Part shown: positions 26,050 through 35,536 of the stretch, piece by piece
Position numbering within the stretch: the first letter of the stretch is position 1
Layout of the letters: each line of letters begins with the position of its first letter
Assembly (NCBI RefSeq): GCF_021648825.1
Contig: NZ_JAKJHS010000001.1
Span: forward strand, 620,001 to 684,000
Direction of reading: 5' to 3'
Length of the DNA stretch: 64,000 nt
Source of the DNA: Rhizobium halophilum
Lineage (GTDB): Bacteria > Pseudomonadota > Alphaproteobacteria > Rhizobiales > Rhizobiaceae
Translations under genes and position numbers: made by a program
The notes under the pieces: model-generated
Database searches by the model: none
Told to the model about the DNA's origin: nothing
The model's input: only the letters and a program-made list of their open reading frames with translations

Positions 26050-27237
26050 TCAGTTGACCTGGGCTACGGAATGATCGGAGGGTGCTGTCCGCGTATCCAC
26101 ATCGACCACAACACTGAGCCCCGCCCGCAGGTGGCCTTGCGCCAACACCTCCTGTGGAAGGGCGATGCGGACCGGAACCCGCTGCACGACCTTGGTGAAG
26201 TTGCCGGTGGCGTTTTCAGCCGGCAGCATGGAAAAGACCGACCCGGAAGCAGGCGCGATCGAAGTCACCGCCCCCTCGATATCGTGCTCCTCGAAGGCAT
26301 CGACATGGACGCGCACCTTGGAACCGAGCTCCAGTCCAGCGATCTGCGTTTCCTTGAAGTTTGCCTCGATATAGAGTTCGGTGAGCGGGACAAGAGCAGC
26401 GAGCCGCTTGCCGGCCGATACGAGATCGCCGGTCTGGACCGCAAGATTGCCGATCACGCCATCATAGGGTGCCCTCAGGATCGTGAAGTCGAGATCGCGT
26501 TGGGCCTGATCGCGCGCCAGTTCCTGGGACCGAATGCCGTTCAGGGCTTCGTCCCGTTGCGCCCGCAAGAGCCCGACATTGGCTTTCGCCGAAGCGACAC
26601 TGGCCTCTCCTGCCACGAGATTGGCGCGTGCCTGGTCGAGGGACACCCGCGCATTGTCTAGGTCCGCTGCCGTACCGATCGACTTCGACGCCAGCTCACC
26701 AGCCCGCCGCTCGTTGATCTCCGCACCGCGCAACGCAGCGTCCAGGGCACCGCGCTGCGCCTCTGCCTGTTTCAACGCCGCTTCAGCGCCAACGATCTGC
26801 GCGTCGATGCGCTTGACCGCCAGTTGCGCGCTTTCGATCGCGTTCGTGGCTCGTTCCAAGGCGATCTGGTAGTCTCGTCCATCAAGCGTAACGAGCGGAT
26901 CACCCGCCTTGACGTGCTGGTTTCCAACAATATTCACCTTTTCGACGTAGCCCGCGACTTTAGGCGAGATGATCGCTATGTCCGCTTCAATATACGCGTC
27001 GTCCGTCGAGATCAGAAAACGGCCATCCGTCCACCAGTCATAGCCGTACCACCCGGCTCCGGCGAGCATTGCCGCAATGATCACAGTAAGAACTGGACTG
27101 CGCCGCTTCTTCTTTTCCGGAGCCTCTACGTGTTCGGCTTGCGGCGATCCCAATTGAGCATCGTTCGTCTTGCCTTGATCGGCGTCGCCATCGTTGGTCA
27201 GGGCGCGCAGCGCGCCTGCAGGAGATGATCCAGTCAT
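26050..27237 (-). CDS. HlyD-family membrane fusion protein (EmrA type)
   Basis: 395 residues: cytoplasmic N-terminus rich in charge with KKKRR, one membrane helix (about 49-67), biotinyl-lipoyl half (STDDAYIEADIAIISPKVAGYV), a long helical hairpin (about 120-235) and the C-terminal barrel. It links the MFS pump to the outer membrane. The ATG at 27237 gives a normal length; the frame runs 25 codons further back through the operator region, which argues against the longer form. First gene of the emrAB-like operon, divergent from tetR. Confidence 0.9.
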   Translation of the reverse strand: MTGSSPAGALRALTNDGDADQGKTNDAQLGSPQAEHVEAPEKKKRRSPVLTVIIAAMLAGAGWYGYDWWTDGRFLISTDDAYIEADIAIISPKVAGYVEKVNIVGNQHVKAGDPLVTLDGRDYQIALERATNAIESAQLAVKRIDAQIVGAEAALKQAEAQRGALDAALRGAEINERRAGELASKSIGTAADLDNARVSLDQARANLVAGEASVASAKANVGLLRAQRDEALNGIRSQELARDQAQRDLDFTILRAPYDGVIGNLAVQTGDLVSAGKRLAALVPLTELYIEANFKETQIAGLELGSKVRVHVDAFEEHDIEGAVTSIAPASGSVFSMLPAENATGNFTKVVQRVPVRIALPQEVLAQGHLRAGLSVVVDVDTRTAPSDHSVAQVN

Positions 27238-27265
27238 GGGAGATACCACCGTCGCATGATAAATC

Positions 27266-27279
27266 GAACCGATCGGTTC
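27266..27279. promoter_or_regulatory. TetR operator, emrA-proximal
   Basis: GAACCGATCGGTTC is a perfect 14-bp palindrome in the divergent tetR/emrA promoter region. A related GAACC-N4-GGTTC site lies 47 bp further on. Two such sites between divergent tetR and efflux genes is the classic arrangement. Confidence 0.75.
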
Positions 27280-27286
27280 AGTTCGC

Positions 27287-27315
27287 TTGACATAGAGCGT
27301 GTCGCTGCGCATATC
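27287..27315 (+). promoter_or_regulatory. Promoter for tetR
   Basis: TTGACA (27287-27292) and CATATC (27310-27315) with 17 bp between. The -35 is perfect. The same bases read on the other strand form the emrA promoter. Confidence 0.55.
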
Positions 27316-27317
27316 AA
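27289..27317 (-). promoter_or_regulatory. Promoter for emrA, interlocked with the tetR promoter
   Basis: On the minus strand TTGATA (27317-27312) and TATGTC (27294-27289) with 17 bp between. Each promoter's -35 overlaps the other's -10, so only one polymerase can bind at a time. Confidence 0.5.
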
Positions 27318-27325
27318 GATCTAAT

Positions 27326-27341
27326 CGAACCGTCTGGTTCG
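27326..27341. promoter_or_regulatory. TetR operator, tetR-proximal
   Basis: CGAACC-GTCT-GGTTCG, six perfect pairs per arm, lies 15 bp before the tetR start and downstream of its -10, where bound repressor would block tetR transcription. Confidence 0.7.
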
Positions 27342-27356
27342 CAAAGTTAAGAAGAA

Positions 27357-28043
27357 ATGATGACCGAGGAAAAAACGGAGGATCTCTCCCTGCCCACCCC
27401 CCAGCAAGGTCGTTTCGCCGCGGGAGAAGACCCGGCGAAACGCGGGCAAATCATCGAAGGCGCAAAACGTGTCTTCATGAGGCTGGGCTTTGACGCCGCG
27501 AGCATGAACGACATCACCCGCGAGGCTGGCGTCTCGAAGGGCACGATCTACGTCTACTTCGAGAACAAGGAAGATCTGTTCAGCGCGATCATCGAACAGG
27601 AGCGCCAGCGCATCACGCTGATGCTGAAGGATATCCTCGCGGGCAGCGAAGAAGTGGAGGAAGGCCTCTATCGCTTCGGCATCGGCTTTGCGACGCATAT
27701 CACCTCGCCGCAAACGATCAACGCCATGCGTACCCTCATCGGCGTGACCACGCGGATGCCGAAGCTGTGCAGCCGCTTCTTTCATTCGCCTGCCAATGTC
27801 CGGACCGTTCTTGATGACTTCATCAAGCGCCACGTCGCCCTGGGCAACTTGAGCGTAGAGGATACCGATCTTGCCGCACGCCAGTTCATAGAGCTCGCCA
27901 GCGGCACCTTCTTCAAGTTCCGACTGTTCGGAGAACTGGACGACGTGCCTTCGCAAGACGAACTAAATCACGTGGTAAAGAGCGCTATCCGCGTCTTCAT
28001 GGCAGCGTATGGGGGCTCGAACGGCTCCGCGAGCACAATTTGA
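27357..28043 (+). CDS. TetR-family repressor of the emrAB-like operon
   Basis: 228 residues (or 227 from the second ATG). Helix-turn-helix at about 27-73 with the family pattern FDAASMNDITREAGVSKGTIYVYFENKEDLF. The C-terminal ligand domain includes a conserved FHSPANVRTVLDDFI stretch seen in AcrR-like regulators. It is divergent from the efflux genes, with two palindromes between. Inferred to repress both until a pump substrate binds. Confidence 0.92.
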   Translation: MMTEEKTEDLSLPTPQQGRFAAGEDPAKRGQIIEGAKRVFMRLGFDAASMNDITREAGVSKGTIYVYFENKEDLFSAIIEQERQRITLMLKDILAGSEEVEEGLYRFGIGFATHITSPQTINAMRTLIGVTTRMPKLCSRFFHSPANVRTVLDDFIKRHVALGNLSVEDTDLAARQFIELASGTFFKFRLFGELDDVPSQDELNHVVKSAIRVFMAAYGGSNGSASTI

Positions 28044-28140
28044 TGGTCATTGCGCACACTGCTGCTGCTGCTGCTCTTGCCTTTGTACCCTGACAGCTTA
28101 AATCGGATGGAAATTTCACGCCGATTTCGAGGGGCTTATC

Positions 28141-28896
28141 GTGCAAGATTTAATGGTGCTTATACAGGATCCGACGGCCTGGGTGGCGCTGGCGACGCTG
28201 GTTGTCATGGAGGTCGTGCTTGGTATCGACAACCTGATCTTCATCTCGATCCTCACCAACAAGCTGCCCCCGGAGAACCGTGAAAAGGCACGCAAGATCG
28301 GTATCGGGCTTGCGCTGGTGATGCGGCTAGGTCTTCTCGGCACGGTGGCCTGGATCGTGCAGTTGACCAATCCGCTCTTCGAGGCCTTTGGCCACCCGTT
28401 CTCCTGGAAGGACCTCATCCTCATCGCAGGTGGCCTCTTCCTGGTCTGGAAAGCGACGCGGGAGATCCACCATTCGGTAGATCCGGTGGATCACAAGGAG
28501 GACATGGTCGGCGGCGCAGCGGCCATTACCTTTGGCTCCGCCATCACGCAGATCCTTCTTCTCGACCTGGTGTTTTCGATCGACAGCATCATCACCGCCG
28601 TCGGCATGACGCCACATCTCCCGATCATGATCATCGCGGTTGTTGCTGCGGTCACAGTCATGCTGCTGGCAGCAACGCCGCTTGCCAACTTCATCGAGAA
28701 GAACCCGACGATCGTCATGCTGGCGCTGGGCTTCCTGCTGATGATCGGCACCACCCTGATCGCAGAAGGCATGGGTTTCCATGTCCCGAAGGGATACATC
28801 TACGCCGCCATGGCCTTCTCGGCGCTCGTGGAAGTTCTCAACATGTTTGCTCGCAATGCGCGACGAAAGAAGAAGCCGGAAACGGCCCTTCATTGA
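28141..28896 (+). CDS. TerC-family integral membrane protein
   Basis: 251 residues starting at GTG with GAGGGG eight bases upstream. Seven to eight membrane helices with the TerC hallmark acidic residues in helices: [15 protein letters not shown] (23-37) and [16 protein letters not shown] (about 139-154). TerC/Alx/MeeF proteins move manganese or calcium and are linked to tellurite resistance and metal loading of exported enzymes. A seven-pair stem (28100-28106 with 28121-28127) sits before the ribosome site; no yybP-ykoY element was recognisable. Confidence 0.9.
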   Translation: MQDLMVLIQDPTAWVALATLVVMEVVLGIDNLIFISILTNKLPPENREKARKIGIGLALVMRLGLLGTVAWIVQLTNPLFEAFGHPFSWKDLILIAGGLFLVWKATREIHHSVDPVDHKEDMVGGAAAITFGSAITQILLLDLVFSIDSIITAVGMTPHLPIMIIAVVAAVTVMLLAATPLANFIEKNPTIVMLALGFLLMIGTTLIAEGMGFHVPKGYIYAAMAFSALVEVLNMFARNARRKKKPETALH

Positions 28897-28906
28897 GGAC
28901 CTTGAG

Positions 28907-28935
28907 GTGGCCCGGAAACGGGCCACTTTTATTTT
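28907..28935 (+). terminator. Intrinsic terminator after terC-family gene
   Basis: GTGGCCCG and CGGGCCAC form eight perfect pairs around a GAAA loop, followed by TTTTATTTT. This is the clearest rho-independent terminator in the window. Confidence 0.9.
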
Positions 28936-29031
28936 CCTGGTTCGGGATAGCTTCCCGGCACCACCGTGTTATGCATATCCTGCAGTGCGGCGCACGGATT
29001 GGCGATGCACTCCACCTTCTCTTGGGGCCAA

Positions 29032-30804
29032 ATGTCGACAGAACAGATCCTCGCCTTTACCGTCATCGGCGTGATGATGGCCGTCTTCATCTGGGATCGG
29101 TTCCGCTATGACATCGTTGCCTGCTGCGCGCTTGTGGCCGCCGTGGCGGTCGGTATTGTCCCGGTAGAGGAAGCCTTCTCCGGCTTTTCCGACGACATCG
29201 TGATCATAGTCGGCAGCGCTCTCGTCGTCAGCGCAGCCGTGGCACGTTCTGGCATCGTCGATATCGCCATCAAGAAGTTCTTCCCGAACCTGAACTCGGT
29301 GCGCGCTCAACTGGCGCTCCTGATGATCGTCGTCGCCGTCATGTCTGCCTTCATCAAGAACATAGGCGCCTTGGCCATAATGATGCCGGTTGCGTTCCAG
29401 TTCTCTCGGCGATCGGGCGTCTCTCCGTCCAAATACCTCATGCCGATGGCCTTCTCTGCGCTGCTCGGCGGCCTGATGACGCAGATCGGCACCTCGCCCA
29501 ACATCGTCGTCTCGCAGCTTCGTGCCGACCTTACCGGCACGCCTTTCACCATGTTCGATTTCACCCCGGTCGGCTTGATCCTGACCCTGGTCGGCGTGAC
29601 GTTCCTCATGTTCTTCCATTGGCTCGTGCCGTCCCGCACAAAACAGAACACCTCCATTGAGGACGCCGTCGAGATCGCCAACTACACGTCCGAGGCGACG
29701 GTTCCAGCCCAGTCCCCCATTGCAGGAAGCCCACTGAGTGAACTGTTGAAGCTGGGCGATGGCGAGGTTCTTGCGACTGCGGTCCTGCGCGGCACGACCC
29801 GCATGTCGCCGTTTCCGGATCTTTCGCTGCGCGAGTTCGACACGCTGATCCTCGAAGGCCGCTCGGCGGCGATCGACCGTGTGGTTTCCAGCGCCAAGCT
29901 CCAGTTGTCGGGCAAGCCGCTGAAGGGCAAGGGGCAGCAGCGCGACGATCTCGTCTCCATCGAAGCGATCATCTCGCGGGAATCGCCGCTCTCGGGCCTT
30001 TCAGCACGAGAACTCGCGCTCTCCTATACGCGCGGCGTCAATCTCCTGGCGGTCAGTCGGCGCGGGCAGCGCCTGAGCGAGCGCCTGCGGGACCTGACGC
30101 TGATGGCGGGTGATGTGATCGTGCTGCAGGGCAACCGCAATGCCTTGCCCGGGGTGATGCAGGATTTTGCCCTCCTGCCGCTGGCCCAGCGGGAAGTGAT
30201 GCTGGGCACGCAGCGCCGGGCCTTCATCCCGCTCGTCATCCTCGCGGCCGCGATGATTGCGACTGCCGTCGGTTGGGTTCCGGTCGCCGTCGCCTTCTTT
30301 GCCGCCGCCCTCGGCATGGCCGTCTTCCGGGCGATCCCCCTCACCGACGTCTATAAGGCAGTCGATGGCCCGATCCTCATCATGCTGGCTGCTCTCATCC
30401 CTGTCTCCGATACCTTGCGGACCTCCGGGGCAAGCGAGCTGATTGCCGACTGGCTAGGCGGAATTGCGAGCGGGCTTCCCGCCTATGCGGCCTTGGGAAT
30501 GATTCTGCTGACCGCCATGGCCGTGACGCCGTTCTTGAACAACGCAGCCACGGTTCTGGTGATGGGGCCGATTGCGGCCAGCTTCGCGACGGCATTGAGC
30601 TATCGGCCGGAAGCTTTTCTGATGGCCGTCGCGATCGGCGCCGGCTGCGACTTCCTCACCCCTGTAGGCCACCAGTGCAACACGCTGGTGCTGGGTCCGG
30701 GCGGCTACAAGTTCTCAGACTACCCGCGACTTGGCCTGCCGCTCTCCTTCATCATCGTCCTAGTCAGTGTGCCAACACTGCTCTGGATATGGCCGGTGTC
30801 GTAG
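29032..30804 (+). CDS. SLC13/DASS-family transporter with central TrkA-C domains
   Basis: 590 residues: membrane block (about 1-185), two RCK_C/TrkA-C-like cytoplasmic domains (about 215-375, with GEVLATAVLRGTTRM and SYTRGVNLLAVSRRGQRL), and a second membrane block (about 395-588). Two family-type loops are visible: IGTSPNIVVSQL and NNAATVLVMGP. The layout matches SLC13 proteins annotated as anion or sulfate permeases; the substrate is unknown. ATG at 29032 with GGGG upstream; 22 codons of open frame ahead are rejected. Confidence 0.87.
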   Translation: MSTEQILAFTVIGVMMAVFIWDRFRYDIVACCALVAAVAVGIVPVEEAFSGFSDDIVIIVGSALVVSAAVARSGIVDIAIKKFFPNLNSVRAQLALLMIVVAVMSAFIKNIGALAIMMPVAFQFSRRSGVSPSKYLMPMAFSALLGGLMTQIGTSPNIVVSQLRADLTGTPFTMFDFTPVGLILTLVGVTFLMFFHWLVPSRTKQNTSIEDAVEIANYTSEATVPAQSPIAGSPLSELLKLGDGEVLATAVLRGTTRMSPFPDLSLREFDTLILEGRSAAIDRVVSSAKLQLSGKPLKGKGQQRDDLVSIEAIISRESPLSGLSARELALSYTRGVNLLAVSRRGQRLSERLRDLTLMAGDVIVLQGNRNALPGVMQDFALLPLAQREVMLGTQRRAFIPLVILAAAMIATAVGWVPVAVAFFAAALGMAVFRAIPLTDVYKAVDGPILIMLAALIPVSDTLRTSGASELIADWLGGIASGLPAYAALGMILLTAMAVTPFLNNAATVLVMGPIAASFATALSYRPEAFLMAVAIGAGCDFLTPVGHQCNTLVLGPGGYKFSDYPRLGLPLSFIIVLVSVPTLLWIWPVS

Positions 30805-30915
30805 CCGGCGCTCTACCCCAAAGTCTTGACGCTCGACGCTGAATATGCGCTAAGGCCTGCGATCCCAAGACACGTAGGTCCCGCGCCGCTGCAGGCGCCA
30901 AATCGAGCATTATCC

Positions 30916-32370
30916 ATGAGCACTTCCGGCCCCCGCGTCCGCATCGCCCCCTCGCCGACCGGCGAGCCGCATGTCGGCACCGTCTACATCGCGCTGTTCA
31001 ACTACCTCTTCGCCAAGAAGATGGGCGGCGAGTTCATCCTGCGCATCGAGGACACCGATGCGACGCGCTCGACACCGGAATTCGAGCAGAAGGTGCTGGA
31101 TGCGCTGAAGTGGACCGGCCTCGCCTGGGCGGAAGGCCCGGACGTCGGCGGACCTTACGGCCCGTATCGCCAGTCCGACCGCAAGGCGATGTACCAGCCC
31201 TACGGCCAGGAACTTCTAGACAAGGGCCACGCCTTCCGCTGCTTCTGCACGCCTGAGCGCCTGGAGCAGATGCGCGAGGCGCAGCGTGCCGCCGGCAAGC
31301 CGCCGAAGTATGACGGGCACTGCCTCAACCTGAAGGCCGAGGAAGTGACGGCGCGGATGGAAGCCGGCGAAGCCTCCGTGATCCGCATGAAGATCCCGAC
31401 CGAAGGCTCCTGCGACTTCCACGACGGCGTCTATGGCGACGTTTCGATCCCGTGGGATTCAGTCGACATGCAGGTGCTGATCAAGGGCGACGGCATGCCG
31501 ACCTATCACATGGCAAACGTCATCGACGACCACCTGATGAAGATCACCCACGTGGCGCGCGGCGAGGAATGGCTCGCCTCGGTGCCGAAGCACATCCTGC
31601 TCTACCGGTATTTCGGCTGGCAGGAGCCGGTGTGGATGCACCTGTCGCTAATGCGCAACGCTGACAAGTCGAAGCTGTCGAAGCGCAAGAACCCGACCTC
31701 GATCTCCTACTACTCGGCGCTCGGCTACCTGCCGGAAGCGCTGATGAACTTCCTCGGCCTGTTCTTCATCCAGATCGCCGAGGGCGAAGAGCTGCTCAGC
31801 ATGGACGAGCTGGCGGAAAAGTTCGATCCGGACAACCTGTCCAAGGCCGGTGCGATTTTCGACATCCAGAAGCTCGACTGGCTGAACGGCCGCTGGATCC
31901 GCGAGAAGCTGACGCCGGAGGACTTCATCGCCCGGACGCTCGAATGGGCGTCGGAAAACGAGCGGCTGACGGAAGGCCTGAAGCTGTCGCAGAGCCGCAT
32001 CTCCAAGCTTGGCGAACTGCCGCAGCTGGCAGGCTTCCTGCTGGCCAACGACGTCGGGCTGGCGCCTGCTTCCTTCTCCGGCCTGAAGACGACCCCGGCG
32101 GAAACGCTGGAGATCATCAACACCGTTCAGGCTGACCTAGAGAAGCTCGTCGAGTGGAATGTCGAGGCAATCGACCAGGAACTGCGTGCGGTTGCCGACA
32201 AGCTCGGCAAGAAGCTGCGCGTCGTTACGCCGCCGCTCTTCGTTGCCATGTCCGGATCGTCGCGCTCGCTGCCGCTATTTGATTCAATGGCCTTGCTCGG
32301 CCGTTCGGTCGTACGCCAGCGCCTGAAGATCGCAGCTACGGTCGTGGCGTCCATGGTCGGCAGCGAATAA
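30916..32370 (+). CDS. gltX: Glutamyl-tRNA synthetase
   Basis: 484 residues, class I. HIGH-type motif in APSPTGEPHVGT (11-22), here PHVGT, and KMSKS-type motif KLSKRK. It charges tRNA-Glu and, in alphaproteobacteria lacking GlnRS, may also mischarge tRNA-Gln for GatCAB. Start ATG at 30916, chosen on family alignment; the frame is open 30 codons upstream. Nineteen bases separate it from lysS. Rhizobia usually carry two GltX paralogues; which one this is cannot be told from the window. Confidence 0.95.
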   Translation: MSTSGPRVRIAPSPTGEPHVGTVYIALFNYLFAKKMGGEFILRIEDTDATRSTPEFEQKVLDALKWTGLAWAEGPDVGGPYGPYRQSDRKAMYQPYGQELLDKGHAFRCFCTPERLEQMREAQRAAGKPPKYDGHCLNLKAEEVTARMEAGEASVIRMKIPTEGSCDFHDGVYGDVSIPWDSVDMQVLIKGDGMPTYHMANVIDDHLMKITHVARGEEWLASVPKHILLYRYFGWQEPVWMHLSLMRNADKSKLSKRKNPTSISYYSALGYLPEALMNFLGLFFIQIAEGEELLSMDELAEKFDPDNLSKAGAIFDIQKLDWLNGRWIREKLTPEDFIARTLEWASENERLTEGLKLSQSRISKLGELPQLAGFLLANDVGLAPASFSGLKTTPAETLEIINTVQADLEKLVEWNVEAIDQELRAVADKLGKKLRVVTPPLFVAMSGSSRSLPLFDSMALLGRSVVRQRLKIAATVVASMVGSE

Positions 32371-32389
32371 AGAAGAAGGGTCCCGCAGA

Positions 32390-33886
32390 ATGGCCGACAA
32401 ACAGAACGAAACCGCCCTCTCCTCCGACGCCACGGAAGTCCGGGCCCAGAAGCTGAAGCTCCTGCGCGAAAAGATCGGCGACGTCTATCCGGCGCATTTC
32501 CATCGGACGATGACGAATGCCGAGCTCGCCGAGAAGTACAAGAACCTCGAAGCGGACGTCGAGACGCAGGACGTGGTGACGGTTGCCGGCCGCGTCTACT
32601 CCTCGCGCAACTCCGGCATGTTTATCGACCTGCGCGACGCCTCAGGCAAGATCCAGATCTTCAGCCACAAGGACACGACGCCCGAAGAAGCCCGGGACAT
32701 GCTGCCGATGATCGATCTTGGTGACATTATCGGCGTCACAGGTGTCGTGCGCCGCACCAAGCGCGGCGAACTGACGATCAATGCGCAAGAAATCACGATG
32801 CTAACCAAGACGCTCCTGCCGATGCCGGAGAAGTATCACGGTCTTTCCGACATCGAGCTGCGCTACCGCAAGCGTCACCTCGACATCCTGACCAACGAGG
32901 AATCCAAGCTCCGCTTCCAGCAACGCTCGCGCATCGTGTCGGGCATCCGCCGCTTCATGGAAGATGACGGCTTCATGGAAGTCGAGACGCCGATGCTGCA
33001 GACCGTTTACGGCGGCGCTTCGGCTGATCCGTTCAAGACCCATCACAACACGCTGAAGATGGACATGTACCTGCGCATTGCGCCAGAACTGTTCCTCAAG
33101 CGCACGCTGGTCTCCGGCCTTTCGGACAAGGTCTTCGAGATCAATCGCAACTTCCGCAACGAAGGCGTTTCTACCCGGCACAATCCTGAATTCACGATGA
33201 TGGAGTGCTACTGGGCCTATGCCGATTACGAGGACATCATGGACCTCGTCGAGCGCCTGTTCGCGCGCCTGGCGATGACCATCCATGGCTCCACGGAGTT
33301 CAAGTACGGCGACACGGAGATCTCCTTCAAGGGCCCGTTCCGCCGCGTTCCCATGCCCGACGCCGTCAAGGAAGTCACCGGCATCGACTTCCTCGCGATC
33401 AAGACCGACGAAGAGGCGCGCGCCGCCGCCAAGGCCGCCGGTTTCGAGGTCGAGAAGGATTGGACCTGGGGGGAGTGTCTTGCCTTCATCTTCGAGGAAA
33501 AGGTCGAGGCGACGCTGATCCAGCCGTCCCACGTCACCCATTTCCCGAAGGATATTTCGCCCTTTGCCAAGGAAGTGCCAGGAGAGCCGCGCCTCGTTGA
33601 GCGCTTCGAGACCTATTGCAACACCTGGGAAATCGGCAACGCCTTCTCCGAATTGAACGATCCGGAAGAGCAGCGCGCCCGCATGGTCGAGCAGCTTGAA
33701 CAGGCGCATGCGCGTGGCGAGAAGGACAAGCAGCTCGACGAGGAATTCCTCGATGCGATCGACCAGGGTATGCCGCCCGCCGGCGGCCTCGGCATCGGTG
33801 TCGACCGCCTAATCATGCTGCTAACCGACGCGCCCTCCATCCGCGACGTGATCCTCTTCCCCGCCCGCCGCAACAAGGCGGACTGA
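32390..33886 (+). CDS. lysS: Lysyl-tRNA synthetase, class II
   Basis: 498 residues: N-terminal OB-fold anticodon domain (about 60-155, VTVAGRVYSSRNSGMFIDLRD) and class II core with motif 2 FEINRNFRNEGVSTRHNPEFT and motif 3 GLGIGVDRLIMLLTD. Forms a two-gene operon with gltX and ends before a hairpin terminator. The class II form, rather than the class I LysK of some alphaproteobacteria, is noteworthy but not rare. Confidence 0.95.
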   Translation: MADKQNETALSSDATEVRAQKLKLLREKIGDVYPAHFHRTMTNAELAEKYKNLEADVETQDVVTVAGRVYSSRNSGMFIDLRDASGKIQIFSHKDTTPEEARDMLPMIDLGDIIGVTGVVRRTKRGELTINAQEITMLTKTLLPMPEKYHGLSDIELRYRKRHLDILTNEESKLRFQQRSRIVSGIRRFMEDDGFMEVETPMLQTVYGGASADPFKTHHNTLKMDMYLRIAPELFLKRTLVSGLSDKVFEINRNFRNEGVSTRHNPEFTMMECYWAYADYEDIMDLVERLFARLAMTIHGSTEFKYGDTEISFKGPFRRVPMPDAVKEVTGIDFLAIKTDEEARAAAKAAGFEVEKDWTWGECLAFIFEEKVEATLIQPSHVTHFPKDISPFAKEVPGEPRLVERFETYCNTWEIGNAFSELNDPEEQRARMVEQLEQAHARGEKDKQLDEEFLDAIDQGMPPAGGLGIGVDRLIMLLTDAPSIRDVILFPARRNKAD

Positions 33887-33914
33887 GAAGAGCGACGGCG
33901 AAAGCCAGAAAATC

Positions 33915-33950
33915 AGATCCCGGATCTTGGACGAGGTCCGGGATCTATTT
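33915..33950. terminator. Terminator between convergent lysS and peptidase gene
   Basis: AGATCCCGGA and TCCGGGATCT, ten perfect pairs around a 12-base loop, then ATTTCT. It lies between two convergent stops (33886 and 33968) and could serve both. Confidence 0.7.
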
Positions 33951-33967
33951 CTCTGTAGCCGGCTTCA

Positions 33968-35344
33968 TCACTTGCCAACGCCGGGAGCACCCCTTTCTCC
34001 GATATCGAGGAAGAGACCCGTCATGATCCGCATGCCCTCTTCGGCAATCGAGAGCAGCGCATGTTCGTTCGGCCCATGCTGACCACATTCTGCATGGGCA
34101 TGCGGGATCCAGATCGTCGGCAGGCCGAGTATGTCGGTGAAGACGTCATTGGGCAGTGATCCTGCGAGATTGGGCAGGAGATGCGGCGACTTGCCTGTTG
34201 TTGCTTCGATCGATTGCTCCACGAAACGCACCCATGGATGATCAGGTGGAAAGCGTGTTGCCCTGAAGGGCTCGCCCTTCTGCAGGACATCGACCATCGA
34301 GAAGCCGGAGGCATCGAGATGGCGCCTCAGCGCCGGCAGGATCTCGTCCATTGCAGTGCCAACCACGAAACGTAGTTGGCAGGTCGCTCGCGCCGATCCC
34401 GAGATGGCGTTCTGCGGCGCGTCGATGTTGCCTGCCGAAATCGCGAGCACCGTCAGTGCATTCCAGCCAAAGGCCCTCTCTGAGGGGGTAAGCGTTGCTT
34501 CACCCCAATCCGGGTCATGCCGACGGGGTGGCAGGTCGCGAAGGGCGTCCCGAATGTCTGGTGTGAGGCTCGTTGGTCGCCATTCCGGCACCTGAAGTTG
34601 GCCGCGCCGGTCAACGATCGAGGCGATCGCGTGACTGAGCAGGATGACGGGATCGGCGAGCAAGCCGCCGAAATTACCCGAATGATGATCGTCCGGCCGC
34701 AAGTTCACGATGAGATCGAAGCTGAGCCCGCCGCGCGAGCCCATGAACATGGTTGGCACCTCGGGCGTGAGGCGTGGCCCGTCGGAGGCAATCAGGACAT
34801 CCGCCGAAAGCAGGTCCCGCTGAGCCTGGAAGAACTCTCGCAGTCCGTACGAGCCCGTCTCCTCGGCCATTTCGAGCACGATCTTGACGTTGAAGCCGAG
34901 ACTGCCATTGGCAGCGATCACCGTCTGGAGGGCTTTGATGTTGATGAGATGCTGGATCTTGTTGTCGGCTGTTCCGCGACCATAAAGCCGGTCACCCTCT
35001 TGGGTCAGTTGGAACGGATGCAGCCCCTCACGCCAGCGAGCCACCTCGCCGTTGCACACATCGCCGTGCCCGTAGATCAGGACGGTCGGCAAAACTGAGT
35101 CCTCGGTGCGCGAGCCGACAAGAAAGGGCGCACCGCCGGGCAACGGATTGTCGAAGATGCGGCAGTCAAAGCCGATGTCTTCGAGCATCGGCCGCATGTC
35201 CTGATCGAGATAAGCGATCAGGTCCTCCAGCCGTCCCTCTGACTGACTGACCGACGGGCGCGCGACGAGCCGCGCAAGGTCGGCAGCAAGTCCGCCGCCT
35301 GAAGCATAATCCGATGCGTGCTGAAGCAGACTTGTGCGTTCCAT
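33968..35344 (-). CDS. M20-family metallopeptidase/deacylase
   Basis: 458 residues, no signal peptide. Zinc-site elements are all visible: YGHGDV, GRGTADNK (bridging Asp), EMAEETGS (catalytic Glu pair), IASDGP and the C-terminal AECGQHGPNEH. The dimerisation lid domain is about 205-330. The CNDP/dipeptidase subgroup fits best. GGGGAAC precedes the ATG. It stands alone, with 192 bp of non-coding sequence before the next gene, so the substrate is not suggested by context. Confidence 0.88.
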   Translation of the reverse strand: MERTSLLQHASDYASGGGLAADLARLVARPSVSQSEGRLEDLIAYLDQDMRPMLEDIGFDCRIFDNPLPGGAPFLVGSRTEDSVLPTVLIYGHGDVCNGEVARWREGLHPFQLTQEGDRLYGRGTADNKIQHLINIKALQTVIAANGSLGFNVKIVLEMAEETGSYGLREFFQAQRDLLSADVLIASDGPRLTPEVPTMFMGSRGGLSFDLIVNLRPDDHHSGNFGGLLADPVILLSHAIASIVDRRGQLQVPEWRPTSLTPDIRDALRDLPPRRHDPDWGEATLTPSERAFGWNALTVLAISAGNIDAPQNAISGSARATCQLRFVVGTAMDEILPALRRHLDASGFSMVDVLQKGEPFRATRFPPDHPWVRFVEQSIEATTGKSPHLLPNLAGSLPNDVFTDILGLPTIWIPHAHAECGQHGPNEHALLSIAEEGMRIMTGLFLDIGERGAPGVGK

Positions 35345-35536
35345 ATGTTCCCCGGTGCGCGTCGAAGCTTTCGCGCAAGAAGACTACAGGATTCGCAGGC
35401 CTTGGCGAGTTAAGAACACGTCTTCCGCCGATTGTGGACCTTAGGTGCCCCCTACCGGTGTGTCCTTCCCCGCCGTATCTAGCAAAAGAAACCACGAACC
35501 AAATTATGAGCCGTTTCCACTTGCCGCTGCCAGCGA

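Noticed and set aside
28059-28073. Five-unit CTG repeat
   Set aside because: Short, non-coding and likely incidental in GC-rich DNA; no sign of phase variation since it is not in a gene.
28044-28140. yybP-ykoY manganese riboswitch upstream of the TerC gene
   Set aside because: Expected because such elements often precede TerC genes, but the leader is under 100 nt and only a seven-pair stem was seen, without the conserved loop sequences.
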